A DNA stretch of 64,000 nucleotides from Blastococcus sp. CCUG 61487 (lineage in GTDB: Bacteria; Actinomycetota; Actinomycetes; Mycobacteriales; Geodermatophilaceae). Position 1 is the first letter of the stretch; each line of letters begins with the position of its first letter. Positions 57,901 through 64,000 of the stretch are shown one piece after another. The stretch is taken from assembly GCF_005222955.1 (NCBI RefSeq), contig NZ_LWUA01000113.1:49210-113209 (forward strand), in the 5' to 3' direction. The position numbers were made by a program, and so were the translations under genes. The notes under the pieces are model-generated. The model saw nothing but the letters and a program-made list of their open reading frames with translations. It did no database searches and was not told the origin of the DNA.

Positions 57901-59343
57901 TCAGCGCTCCCAGACCTGCACGATCAGCGGCGACTTCGTTGCGGGGAACTCGTGGGTGCGCACGACCCGGAGGCCGGCCCCGGTGAGGATCTCGTCGTCG
58001 TCGCTGCCCTCCGGCGCGCCGTCCATGATCCGGCGCACCAGCCAGACGCGGTCGGCGCCGGCGGGGGCGTCGTCGGGCGGCAGGATCACGTCGGGGCGCA
58101 GCTGCGGGGCCAGCAGCCGCACGTAGTGGTCCAGGCCGATGGCCGACCGCATGTCCGCGGCGACGATCGGCTCGCCCGGCGTGTGCACCTCGGCCAGCAG
58201 CCGCGCGACGTCGTCGGCCCGCTCGCGCGGGGGCCGGTCGGCCAGCGGGGCGGCCGCCAGCAGCGAGAAGGCGACGAGCAGGGCGGCCACGGGCGCGCGC
58301 GCGGCGCGGGGCGCGGACATCGCACCGAGCGCGGCGAGGACCCCGACCCCGAGCAGCCCGGCGAGCAGGTAGCGGGGGTGGTAGACCGGTCGGAGCAGCT
58401 CGGCGGCGGTGAGCAGCACGAGCGGGACGAGCGCCCACCCGGCGGCCACCGCCCGAGCCTCGCCCACGCCGCGCGCCGCGCCCAGGACGGCGAGCCCGAC
58501 GGTGAGCGCGAGCAGCGGGAAGCTCCCCGCCGCCCAGGCTTCGACGGCGTACCCCGACAGCCGTCCGCCGGTGTCGCGCAGGTGCTCGGCGTTGCGCGAA
58601 CCGGTCCCGTTCAGCACCGCGAGCGCGACGAAGCCCACGGCGGGAAGTGACGCGGCGGCGCCGACGGCGACCACGGGCAGCGCCCGGCGCCCCCGGAGCA
58701 CCAGCGCGACGACGACGAAGGCGGCCAGCACCGTGACCGCGTACCAGTGGGCCAGCCCCATCCCGGCGCCGGCCACACCGAACAGGACCAGCCCGCGGGG
58801 CGGCTCCTGCAGCCAGCGCGCCAGCCCGAGCACCGTCGCGCCGGTGGCGAGCATCGCGAGGCCGTAGCTGCGGGCCTCGACCGAGTGCTCGAGCAGCAGC
58901 GGGTTGACCGCGAGGACCGTGCCGGCGAGGGCACCTGTCACGCGGCCGGCCAGCCGGGTGAGCGCGCGGGTGACGAGCGCGACGCCGCCCGCCGTCGCCA
59001 GCAGGGAGAGCACCCGCAGCGACGTGTCGCCCCCAAGTCCCGGCAGCGACATCCAGCCGTGGACGACGAGGTAGTACGGCGCGTTGTACGCCGGCGGCAC
59101 GCCCGCCAGGTAGCTCGCCGTCGCCTCGCCGGTGGTGATCGCCTCCACGATGCGGCCCAGCGGCAGGCGGGCGACCTCGGCGGTGAAGAGCTCGTCGAAC
59201 CACAGCCCGTGGCCGGGGAGCAGCAGCAGCACGCCGAGGACGGCGAGCACCGCCGGCGGCAGCAGCTCGAGCGCCGACCACGCCCGGGGGCGGCCGGTCG
59301 ACGGCGGCGCGTCCGGCGGAGCCGTCGTCGCGGTGGCGGTCAC
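57901..59343 (-). CDS. GT39-like (ArnT/PMT-type) membrane glycosyltransferase
   Basis: A 480-residue multi-pass membrane protein of the GT-C fold. The first outside loop has L-W-F-D-E-L-F-T, matching the catalytic D-E of the family; V-E-A-R-S-Y-G-L and Y-H-P-R-Y-L-L are further conserved points. It transfers a sugar from a polyprenyl-phosphate donor to an acceptor on the outer face. The polyprenyl-sugar synthase type gene convergent to it could make the donor (inference). GTG start at 59343; the -10 TAACCT lies 6 nt upstream on the minus strand (59350-59355), so it is leaderless. Confidence 0.85.
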   Translation of the reverse strand: MTATATTAPPDAPPSTGRPRAWSALELLPPAVLAVLGVLLLLPGHGLWFDELFTAEVARLPLGRIVEAITTGEATASYLAGVPPAYNAPYYLVVHGWMSLPGLGGDTSLRVLSLLATAGGVALVTRALTRLAGRVTGALAGTVLAVNPLLLEHSVEARSYGLAMLATGATVLGLARWLQEPPRGLVLFGVAGAGMGLAHWYAVTVLAAFVVVALVLRGRRALPVVAVGAAASLPAVGFVALAVLNGTGSRNAEHLRDTGGRLSGYAVEAWAAGSFPLLALTVGLAVLGAARGVGEARAVAAGWALVPLVLLTAAELLRPVYHPRYLLAGLLGVGVLAALGAMSAPRAARAPVAALLVAFSLLAAAPLADRPPRERADDVARLLAEVHTPGEPIVAADMRSAIGLDHYVRLLAPQLRPDVILPPDDAPAGADRVWLVRRIMDGAPEGSDDDEILTGAGLRVVRTHEFPATKSPLIVQVWER

Positions 59344-59349
59344 CGCTGC

Positions 59350-59355
59350 AGGTTA
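59350..59355 (-). promoter_or_regulatory. -10 element TAACCT of a leaderless promoter
   Basis: On the minus strand TAACCT lies 6 nt before the GTG at 59343. The surrounding CCTAACCT resembles half an iron box, but the -10 role explains it sufficiently. Confidence 0.45.
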
Positions 59356-59369
59356 GGCGACCCTCAGCA

Positions 59370-59639
59370 TCAGGTTCCGTAGCGCAGGGCGGCCCGCTGC
59401 CGCGCCTTGGCCGCCTCGACCTCCCGGTCCTTGGGCGGCGCGGTCGTGACCAGGGACTCGAGCAGCCGGGCGGAGGCCGCGGCGATCTCCTCGACCGCCC
59501 GGTCGAAGGCCTCGGCGTTCACCCGGGACGGCTTCGTCGTCCCGCTGATCTTGCGGACGTACTGCAGCGCCGCGGCGCGAACCTCGTCGTCGGTGGCCGG
59601 CGGCTCGAAGTTCGACAGCGGTCGGATGTTCCGGCACAT
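59370..59639 (-). CDS. DUF2277 family protein
   Basis: An 89-residue protein matching DUF2277 along its whole length: M-C-R-N-I-R-P-L-S-N-F-E-P-P-A-T-D-D-E-V in short (M-C-R-N-I-R-P-L), A-L-Q-Y-V-R-K-I-S-G and P-S-R-V-N. The M-C-R-N-I start is diagnostic and fixes the start codon at 59639. Small soluble helical protein of unknown function, common in Actinobacteria. It follows the membrane protein gene (59664-60296) on the same strand by 24 bp. Confidence 0.92.
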   Translation of the reverse strand: MCRNIRPLSNFEPPATDDEVRAAALQYVRKISGTTKPSRVNAEAFDRAVEEIAAASARLLESLVTTAPPKDREVEAAKARQRAALRYGT

Positions 59640-59663
59640 GCCGCGCAGCGTAGGAGCGTCGGT

Positions 59664-60296
59664 TCAGGCAGGGAACCCCGCGCGGTCGACCTTGCGGTGG
59701 AAGCGCTCGCCGACCTTGCCGCCCAGCACGGCGCCCAGCAGCGTGGCGACGAGGATCGCCACCAGCGTGATGACGCCGCCGGTGGTCGCGGTGCCCTCGT
59801 CGATCGGGATGCGTGGCAGGTCCAGCTCCTCCAGCACGTTGTACTGCGCCCCGGCGATCGCGCCGGCGGCGGCGAGCACGAGCACGACCACCAGGCCGAT
59901 GAGCCAGACCGCCACCCCCTGGCGGACGCCGTCGAAGCGGGCCATCCGCCCGGCGACGTAGCCACCGGCGAGGTAGGCGAGGAACAGCACGACCAGGACG
60001 GCGATGGCGCCGCCGAGGCCGATCGTCTCGGCCCGCTCGGCGGCCTCGTCGGCGGTGTCCACACCCCGGGCCAGGCCGAACGCGACCCCGCCGGCGCCCA
60101 GCAGCGCGATGAGCAGGACGGCGAGGCCGTTGGCCGACAGCCAGCCGAAGAACGCCGCGCCCCAGCTGAGGCCGCCGAAGCGCTCGCGCTGGGCGGTCAG
60201 GGGATCACGACTGGCGGCCGGGGTGGAGGTCGTGGTCGCTGCCGGCATCGCCACGGTGCGGTCGTCGTGCTCGGGTGCGGCGTGGTTTCCCGCCAT
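59664..60296 (-). CDS. Four-TM membrane protein, unknown function
   Basis: A 210-residue protein with a polar head (about 1-42), then membrane helices at about 48-70, 92-112, 122-145 and 165-190, with A-G-G-Y-V-A-G-R-M-A-R-F-D-G-V-R-Q-G in the loop after the second helix. It resembles actinobacterial YrzE-like/TIGR04086-type proteins loosely; no function is known. The ATG at 60296 follows G+A-rich sequence on the minus strand (GAGGAGCCCATC). A long in-frame upstream extension is non-hydrophobic and antisense-like, so it is rejected. Confidence 0.78.
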   Translation of the reverse strand: MAGNHAAPEHDDRTVAMPAATTTSTPAASRDPLTAQRERFGGLSWGAAFFGWLSANGLAVLLIALLGAGGVAFGLARGVDTADEAAERAETIGLGGAIAVLVVLFLAYLAGGYVAGRMARFDGVRQGVAVWLIGLVVVLVLAAAGAIAGAQYNVLEELDLPRIPIDEGTATTGGVITLVAILVATLLGAVLGGKVGERFHRKVDRAGFPA

Positions 60297-60426
60297 GATG
60301 GGCTCCTCGGCTCGGTCGGGTGCTGCGACGGATCCCCCTTGCTGACGGCGGCTCATGCCCGACCCGAGGGGGCGCAAACGGCCCGGCGGGCAGGTTCGCC
60401 CGCTCGGGGGAACGGCGGTGGGGACG

Positions 60427-60834
60427 ATGACGGTGCTGCTGGTGGACGCGGCCAACGTGGTCGGCGCCCGGCCCGACGGCTGGTGGCGCGATCGGTCCGC
60501 GGCCGCCGCCCGGCTGCTGGCCCGCCTCGCCGTCCTGCCGGGACGCACGCTGGCCGGGCCGGACGGGACACCGGTCCGCTGCGCCGGCGTCGTCGCCGTG
60601 CTGGAGGGGCAGGCGCGGTCGGCGGGTGCACCCGACGCCATCGAGGTGGTGCGCGCCGACGGCAGCGGCGACGACGCCCTGGCCGCCCGGGCCGCCGAGC
60701 TGGCGGCGGACGGAGCGGACGTCCTCGCCGTCACCGCCGACCGCGGGCTGCGGCAGCGGCTGCCGGCAGGGACGGCCGTCACCGGCCCCGGCTGGCTGCT
60801 GGCCTGCCTGGACGAGGTCGCCCCGCCCGCATGA
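60427..60834 (+). CDS. NYN/PIN-like ribonuclease-fold protein
   Basis: A 135-residue protein with the features of the NYN (YacP-like PIN) nuclease fold: V-L-L-V-D-A-A-N-V-V at the N-terminus with the first acidic residue, G-S-G-D-D-A-L-A-A-R-A with the next acidic cluster, and V-T-A-D-R-G-L-R-Q-R-L with another Asp. These form the metal site in active members, which cut RNA. The ATG at 60427 is preferred; a GTG nine bases earlier is in frame. RNA target unknown. Single gene, upstream of an SDR gene by 30 bp. Confidence 0.75.
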   Translation: MTVLLVDAANVVGARPDGWWRDRSAAAARLLARLAVLPGRTLAGPDGTPVRCAGVVAVLEGQARSAGAPDAIEVVRADGSGDDALAARAAELAADGADVLAVTADRGLRQRLPAGTAVTGPGWLLACLDEVAPPA

Positions 60835-60864
60835 CCGGTCGGGGGAGGGGGTAGCCCCCGCCGC

Positions 60865-61761
60865 ATGCCGATCCCCACCGACGCCGGCCCGCTGACAGTC
60901 CTGATCACCGGCGCGTCCAGCGGCATCGGTCGGGCGACCGGGCTGGAGCTCGCCGAGCGCGGCGCGCGGCTGGTGCTGATGTCCCGCGATCGGGGATCGC
61001 TCGAGGAGGCCGCGGCGGAGATGCGGGCGGCGGGGGCCGGGGAGGTCGTCGTCTGCGCCGGCGACGTCAACGACGAGGACCAGGTGCGCGCCGCGGTCAC
61101 CGCCGCGACCGGCCGGTTCGGCCGCCTCGACGTCGTCGTCCACTCAGCCCAGGTGATGGCCTACGGGCGGATCGAGGACGTGCCGCGCGAGGTCTACGAG
61201 ACCGTCGTCGACACCGCCGTCCACGGCACCGCGAACGTGGCCCGGGTGGTGCTCCCGGTGTTCCGGCGGCAGGGGCTCGGCCACCTCGCCGTCGTCAACT
61301 CGTTGCTGGGCAACGTGGCGACACCGCTCATGGGCAGCTACGTGACGGCGAAGTGGGGGCAGCACGGCCTGGTCCGCAGCCTGCAGCTGGAGACGCGCGA
61401 CGAGCCGGGCATCTCGATCTCGATGATCCAGCCGGGCGGGGTGAACACCCCCATCTACAGCCAGGCAGCGTCCTGGACGGGCAACACCGGCCGGCCGCCA
61501 CCGCCCACGTACTCCCCGTACCGCGTGGCCCGGCGGGTGCTGGCCACGCTGGACCGCCCGCGACGGGTGGTGCAGGCGGGCGTGCTCAACCACGTCGTCA
61601 CCGCGGGCTTCCGGCTGCTCCCGGGCGTCTACGACCTGCTGGTCGGTCCGCTGCTGCAGCAGCTGGCGATCTCGAAGGACGAGACGCCGCCGACCACGGG
61701 GAACGTGCTGGCGTCCCGGCCCGAGGGCAACGCGACCGAGGGGCCCTGGCGCAGCATCTGA
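60865..61761 (+). CDS. Short-chain dehydrogenase/reductase
   Basis: A 298-residue classical SDR: T-G-A-S-S-G-I-G-R-A for NAD(P), V-V-N-S-L-L-G with the catalytic Ser, and S-Y-V-T-A-K with the Tyr and Lys. The motif after the cofactor site (V-L-M-S-R-D-R) suggests NADP preference. The C-terminal 60 residues are longer than in classical SDRs and typical of a subgroup with a hydrophobic tail (H-V-V-T-A-G-F-R-L-L-P-G). Substrate unknown. The ATG is preceded by TAGCCC at 7 nt and by a G-rich stretch, so leaderless or weak-ribosome-site initiation are both possible. Confidence 0.88.
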   Translation: MPIPTDAGPLTVLITGASSGIGRATGLELAERGARLVLMSRDRGSLEEAAAEMRAAGAGEVVVCAGDVNDEDQVRAAVTAATGRFGRLDVVVHSAQVMAYGRIEDVPREVYETVVDTAVHGTANVARVVLPVFRRQGLGHLAVVNSLLGNVATPLMGSYVTAKWGQHGLVRSLQLETRDEPGISISMIQPGGVNTPIYSQAASWTGNTGRPPPPTYSPYRVARRVLATLDRPRRVVQAGVLNHVVTAGFRLLPGVYDLLVGPLLQQLAISKDETPPTTGNVLASRPEGNATEGPWRSI

Positions 61762-61769
61762 CCGAGCTG

Positions 61770-62015
61770 TCAGCGGCGCCGCAGCAGCCGGGCGACCCGG
61801 TGGGTGCGGCCGGCGCGCAGCTCGGCGATCGAGGGCCGGTCGGGCTCCTGCGGCGGATCCGGGACGACGGCGAGGGCGGCGTGCCGCTCGTGCAGCCGGG
61901 CCCGCACGTCGTCGGGGGTGAGCGCGCGGCGCTGCCGCTCGTTGCGGGCGATGACCGCACCGGTGGCGGCGACACCGGCGAGGCCGGCCAGTCCGAGCAG
62001 CTTCCAGGGGCGCAC
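61770..62015 (-). CDS. Small membrane-anchored basic protein, 81 aa
   Basis: An 81-residue protein with one N-terminal helix (L-L-G-L-A-G-L-A-G-V-A-A-T-G-A-V-I-A, about 5-22) followed by a strongly basic, helical tail (R-N-E-R-Q-R-R-A-L-T-P-D-D-V-R-A-R-L in short). GTG at 62015, only 19 bp from the divergent amidase start, with the shared -10 between them. Function unknown. Confidence 0.7.
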   Translation of the reverse strand: MRPWKLLGLAGLAGVAATGAVIARNERQRRALTPDDVRARLHERHAALAVVPDPPQEPDRPSIAELRAGRTHRVARLLRRR

Positions 62016-62020
62016 CTCCG

Positions 62021-62027
62021 TAACGTA
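62021..62027. promoter_or_regulatory. Shared bidirectional -10 (TAACGTA) for two divergent leaderless genes
   Basis: On the plus strand TAACGT lies 8 nt before the GTG at 62035; on the minus strand TACGTT lies 6 nt before the GTG at 62015. The two start codons are separated by 19 bp, so one 7-bp element appears to serve both directions. Confidence 0.5.
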
Positions 62028-62034
62028 GCGCCCC

Positions 62035-62664
62035 GTGCCTGCGCTCTCGCTCGATGAGGCGGTCGACCAGACCCGCACCGGTGACGTCTGGATCTTCCGC
62101 GGGTTCTCGGTGGCCGACCGCGCCATCCGCGCGGTGACCAACGCTCCGGTCAACCACGTCGGCATGGCCGTCGTGGTCGAGGACCTGCCGCCGCTGCTGT
62201 GGCACGCGGAGCTCGGCCGGTCGCTGCCGGACGTGTGGACCGGTGAGCACCAGCGCGGCGTCCAGCTGCACGACCTGCGCGACGCCGTCACCACCTGGCG
62301 GCGGAAGTACGGCCAGCAGGCCTGGCTGCGCCAGCTGATCGGGGTGGCCGACGACGGAGGGGTGACACCGGAGATGGAGGACGCCGTCCTGCGCACGATC
62401 GCCCGGCTGGACGGCAAGCCGTTCCCGACCACCCGCGGGCTGGCCTCCGGCTGGATCAACGGGCGGCTGCGGCGGCGCACCTCGGCGGAGGCGGTGTACT
62501 GCGCCGAGCTGGTGGCCGCGACCTACACGGCGATGGGGCTGCTCCCGTCGTCCCGGCCGCAGAACTGGTACGACCCGGGCAAGTTCTGGAGCGGCGACGA
62601 CCTGGCGCTGCTGCAAGGGGCGAAGCTGGGCGACGAGATCCCGGTCGACGTGACCACCGCCTGA
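62035..62664 (+). CDS. Permuted papain-like (YiiX/NlpC-P60 type) amidase-fold protein
   Basis: A 209-residue protein resembling YiiX-type permuted NlpC/P60 enzymes: T-G-D-V-W-I-F-R-G near the N-terminus, P-V-N-H-V-G-M-A-V-V with the conserved His, and Y-C-A-E-L-V-A-A-T-Y with the catalytic Cys. Members of the fold cleave amide or ester bonds in peptidoglycan fragments, lipids or proteins. There is no signal peptide, so it is cytosolic. GTG at 62035 in the divergent leaderless arrangement described for the shared -10. Confidence 0.82.
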   Translation: MPALSLDEAVDQTRTGDVWIFRGFSVADRAIRAVTNAPVNHVGMAVVVEDLPPLLWHAELGRSLPDVWTGEHQRGVQLHDLRDAVTTWRRKYGQQAWLRQLIGVADDGGVTPEMEDAVLRTIARLDGKPFPTTRGLASGWINGRLRRRTSAEAVYCAELVAATYTAMGLLPSSRPQNWYDPGKFWSGDDLALLQGAKLGDEIPVDVTTA

Positions 62665-62665
62665 C

Positions 62666-63217
62666 TCAGCGGCGCACCCGGTAGGTCGACTGCACCATCC
62701 CGCCGCCGAACGTCCGCGTGCGGACGTGCTCGAGCGGGATGTCGGCGGCCAGCTCGCCGAACGGGGTCAGGCCGGTGCCGATGAGCACCGGCACCCGCGA
62801 GAGCGTGAGGTCGTCGACCAGCCCGGCCCGCAGGAAGGCGTGCACGGTCCGGCCGCCGTCGACGTACACCCGGCGCACCCCGGCCGCGGTGAGCGCGGCC
62901 AGGGCCTCGTCGAGCGAGCGGTGCACGGTGATCCGCTCGTCGGCCGCCGGATCGAGCGTCGTGCTGAGCACGTGCACCGGCTTGCCCTGGTAGGGCCACT
63001 CCGCGAACGGGGCGATGAACTCGTAGGTGCTGCGCCCCATGACGAGGGCGTCGATGCCGGCGACGAACTCCGCGAAGCCGAAGTCGCCGCCCGCGCCGTC
63101 GTCGGGCGGGCCGCCGCCGCCCTCGGGGTCGAGGAAGGAGAGCGTGCCGTCGAGCCGGGCGATGAACCCGTCGACGCTCATGCCGAGGAAGACGGAGCCG
63201 GTGAGGGGTGCGTCCAT
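62666..63217 (-). CDS. Dihydrofolate reductase-like (RibD C-terminal) protein
   Basis: A 183-residue protein of the RibD_C/DHFR-like family: V-F-L-G-M-S-V-D-G-F-I-A near the start, L-V-M-G-R-S-T-Y-E, V-L-S-T-T, and V-Y-V-D-G-G-R-T-V-H-A-F-L for the NADPH region. Stand-alone members reduce unidentified pterin-like or other substrates; no folate or riboflavin genes adjoin. ATG at 63217 with CACCCT 7 nt upstream, leaderless type. Confidence 0.87.
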   Translation of the reverse strand: MDAPLTGSVFLGMSVDGFIARLDGTLSFLDPEGGGGPPDDGAGGDFGFAEFVAGIDALVMGRSTYEFIAPFAEWPYQGKPVHVLSTTLDPAADERITVHRSLDEALAALTAAGVRRVYVDGGRTVHAFLRAGLVDDLTLSRVPVLIGTGLTPFGELAADIPLEHVRTRTFGGGMVQSTYRVRR

Positions 63218-63248
63218 GCGGGGGAGGGTGCCGCAGGGGTACGACGGT

Positions 63249-64000
63249 TCACAGGGTGCTGGGCGCGAGGGTCTCGCCGAGGCGGACGACGGTGTCACCG
63301 GCGTCGGCGACGTCGTCGTCGTGGGTCACGCAGACCACGACGCGACCGGCCAGCGCCCGGCGCAGGTCGCCGACCAGCGCCCGGGCCGTGGGCTGGTCCA
63401 GGTGCGCGGTCGGCTCGTCGAGCAGCACGACGTCGCGGTCGGCCAGCAGCGCACGGGCGGCCGCCAGCCGGCGGCGCTCACCACCGGACAGGGCCGTGCC
63501 GCCCGCGCCGACCCGGGTGTCGAGGCCGGCCGGCAGCGAGGCCAGCAGCGGACCCAGCCCGGTGGCGGTGAGCGCCGCGGTCATGCGGGCCTCGCCGTCC
63601 GGGCCGGCGAAGGCGCCCCGGGGCGCGGCGACCGCCAGGTTCGCCCGGACCGTCGAGTCGAAGACGTGCGCCTCCTGCGGCAGCCAGGCCAGGCGGGTGC
63701 GCAGGTCGTCGCCGGACATCCGCCGGGTGTCCGCGCCGGCGAGGTCGTAGCGGCCGGCGCGCGGGCGCAGCGCGGCCATGAGGACGGCGAGCAGCGTCGA
63801 CTTGCCGCTGCCCGACGGGCCGCGCACCACCAGCCAGCCGTCGCCGGCCCGGGCGCCGGCGGTCAGCCCGCGCAGCACGTCGGGTCCGCCCGGCCAGCCC
63901 GCGGTCAGCCGGTCCACCGCCAGGTCGCGCACCGGTGCCGGCGGCGGGAGGGGGTGCTGCGGGTCGGCCGGGAGCGGCGCGGTGAGGACGGCGTCCAGGC
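63249..64000 (-). CDS. cydC: ABC exporter ATPase part, probably CydC, 5' end beyond window
   Basis: The C-terminal ATPase domain of an ABC exporter, running off the right edge. Walker A G-P-S-G-S-G-K-S-T, Q-loop L-P-Q-E-A-H-V-F, signature L-S-G-G-E-R-R-R-L, Walker B V-V-L-L-D-E-P-T-A-H-L-D and H-loop V-T-H-D-D are intact. The residues preceding it (L-D-A-V-L-T-A-P-L-P-A-D-P) and the short ATPase match CydC, which with CydD exports thiols (glutathione, cysteine) needed for cytochrome bd assembly. The membrane domain lies outside the window, so the CydC call is provisional. Confidence 0.75.
   Translation of the reverse strand, partial: LDAVLTAPLPADPQHPLPPPAPVRDLAVDRLTAGWPGGPDVLRGLTAGARAGDGWLVVRGPSGSGKSTLLAVLMAALRPRAGRYDLAGADTRRMSGDDLRTRLAWLPQEAHVFDSTVRANLAVAAPRGAFAGPDGEARMTAALTATGLGPLLASLPAGLDTRVGAGGTALSGGERRRLAAARALLADRDVVLLDEPTAHLDQPTARALVGDLRRALAGRVVVCVTHDDDVADAGDTVVRLGETLAPSTL

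Noticed and set aside
59350..59368. Third iron box before the GT39-like gene
   Set aside because: Only 11 of 19 positions match, and the leaderless -10 TAACCT explains the conserved part.

Overview
The window reads as a chromosomal stretch of a very high-G+C actinobacterium. Base composition, near-universal G/C third codon positions, a WhiB regulator, DUF222/HNH (13E12-type) genes and actinobacterial DUFs (DUF1707, DUF4234, DUF2332, DUF2277, DUF3048) fit the Geodermatophilaceae (Blastococcus, Geodermatophilus, Modestobacter) best. That family assignment is inference. No rRNA or tRNA gene, CRISPR array, prophage or insertion sequence was found.

Layout. 1-9.1 kb: 3' part of a CocE/NonD hydrolase, a DUF3303 protein, a membrane protein, a NarL-type two-component pair whose kinase carries an internal duplication, a pRiA4b ORF-3-like protein and a 13E12-type HNH gene with an SOS box over its start codon. 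9.4-13.1 kb: a three-gene coupled operon (zinc-ribbon membrane protein, coiled-coil membrane protein, zinc-ribbon PrsW protease) and a DUF4352 protein. 13.1-20.7 kb: an ADP-ribosylglycohydrolase/phosphatase fusion, a possibly frameshifted locus, alcohol dehydrogenase, a receiver/flavin-reductase fusion, a diguanylate cyclase, a GT51 transglycosylase and whiB2. 20.9-29.8 kb: two paralogous metzincins around a hydroxyacid dehydrogenase and threonine dehydratase, then a partner-switching module (RsbW-like kinase, STAS protein, phytochrome-PP2C) and a DUF3048 lipoprotein. 29.8-38.8 kb: a decayed DUF2332 gene, RtcB RNA ligase, a free-standing LAGLIDADG endonuclease and a 1970-residue DUF4011/helicase/nuclease/DUF3320 protein like the Hhe antiphage protein. 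39-51 kb: a second SOS-boxed HNH gene, enoyl-CoA hydratase, two DUF4234 paralogues, NUDIX, a ferritin-like gene with a structured leader, a K+ channel, a cation/proton antiporter, and a DGPF/ECF42 sigma pair. 51.7-57.9 kb: a six-gene chain of a ferric-iron ABC transporter, aldolase, epimerase-like protein and glycosyltransferase, with IdeR/DtxR-like sites before the first and fourth genes. 57.9-64 kb: GT39-like transferase, small membrane proteins, NYN and SDR proteins, a papain-like amidase, a DHFR-like reductase and the 3' part of cydC.

How it works together. Several genes have a (T/C)AnnnT hexamer only 6-8 nt before the start codon, the leaderless architecture common in Actinobacteria. Stress regulation recurs: SOS boxes on two HNH genes, a phytochrome-fronted phosphatase next to its likely STAS target, iron boxes on a transport operon and an ECF42 unit. 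Two copies of one 19-nt-arm palindrome sit between genes and look like a dispersed terminator family. The best leads for something undescribed are the zinc-ribbon/PrsW operon, the iron-boxed aldolase-epimerase-glycosyltransferase extension, the cysteine-less phytochrome phosphatase and the Hhe/LAGLIDADG/RtcB block.
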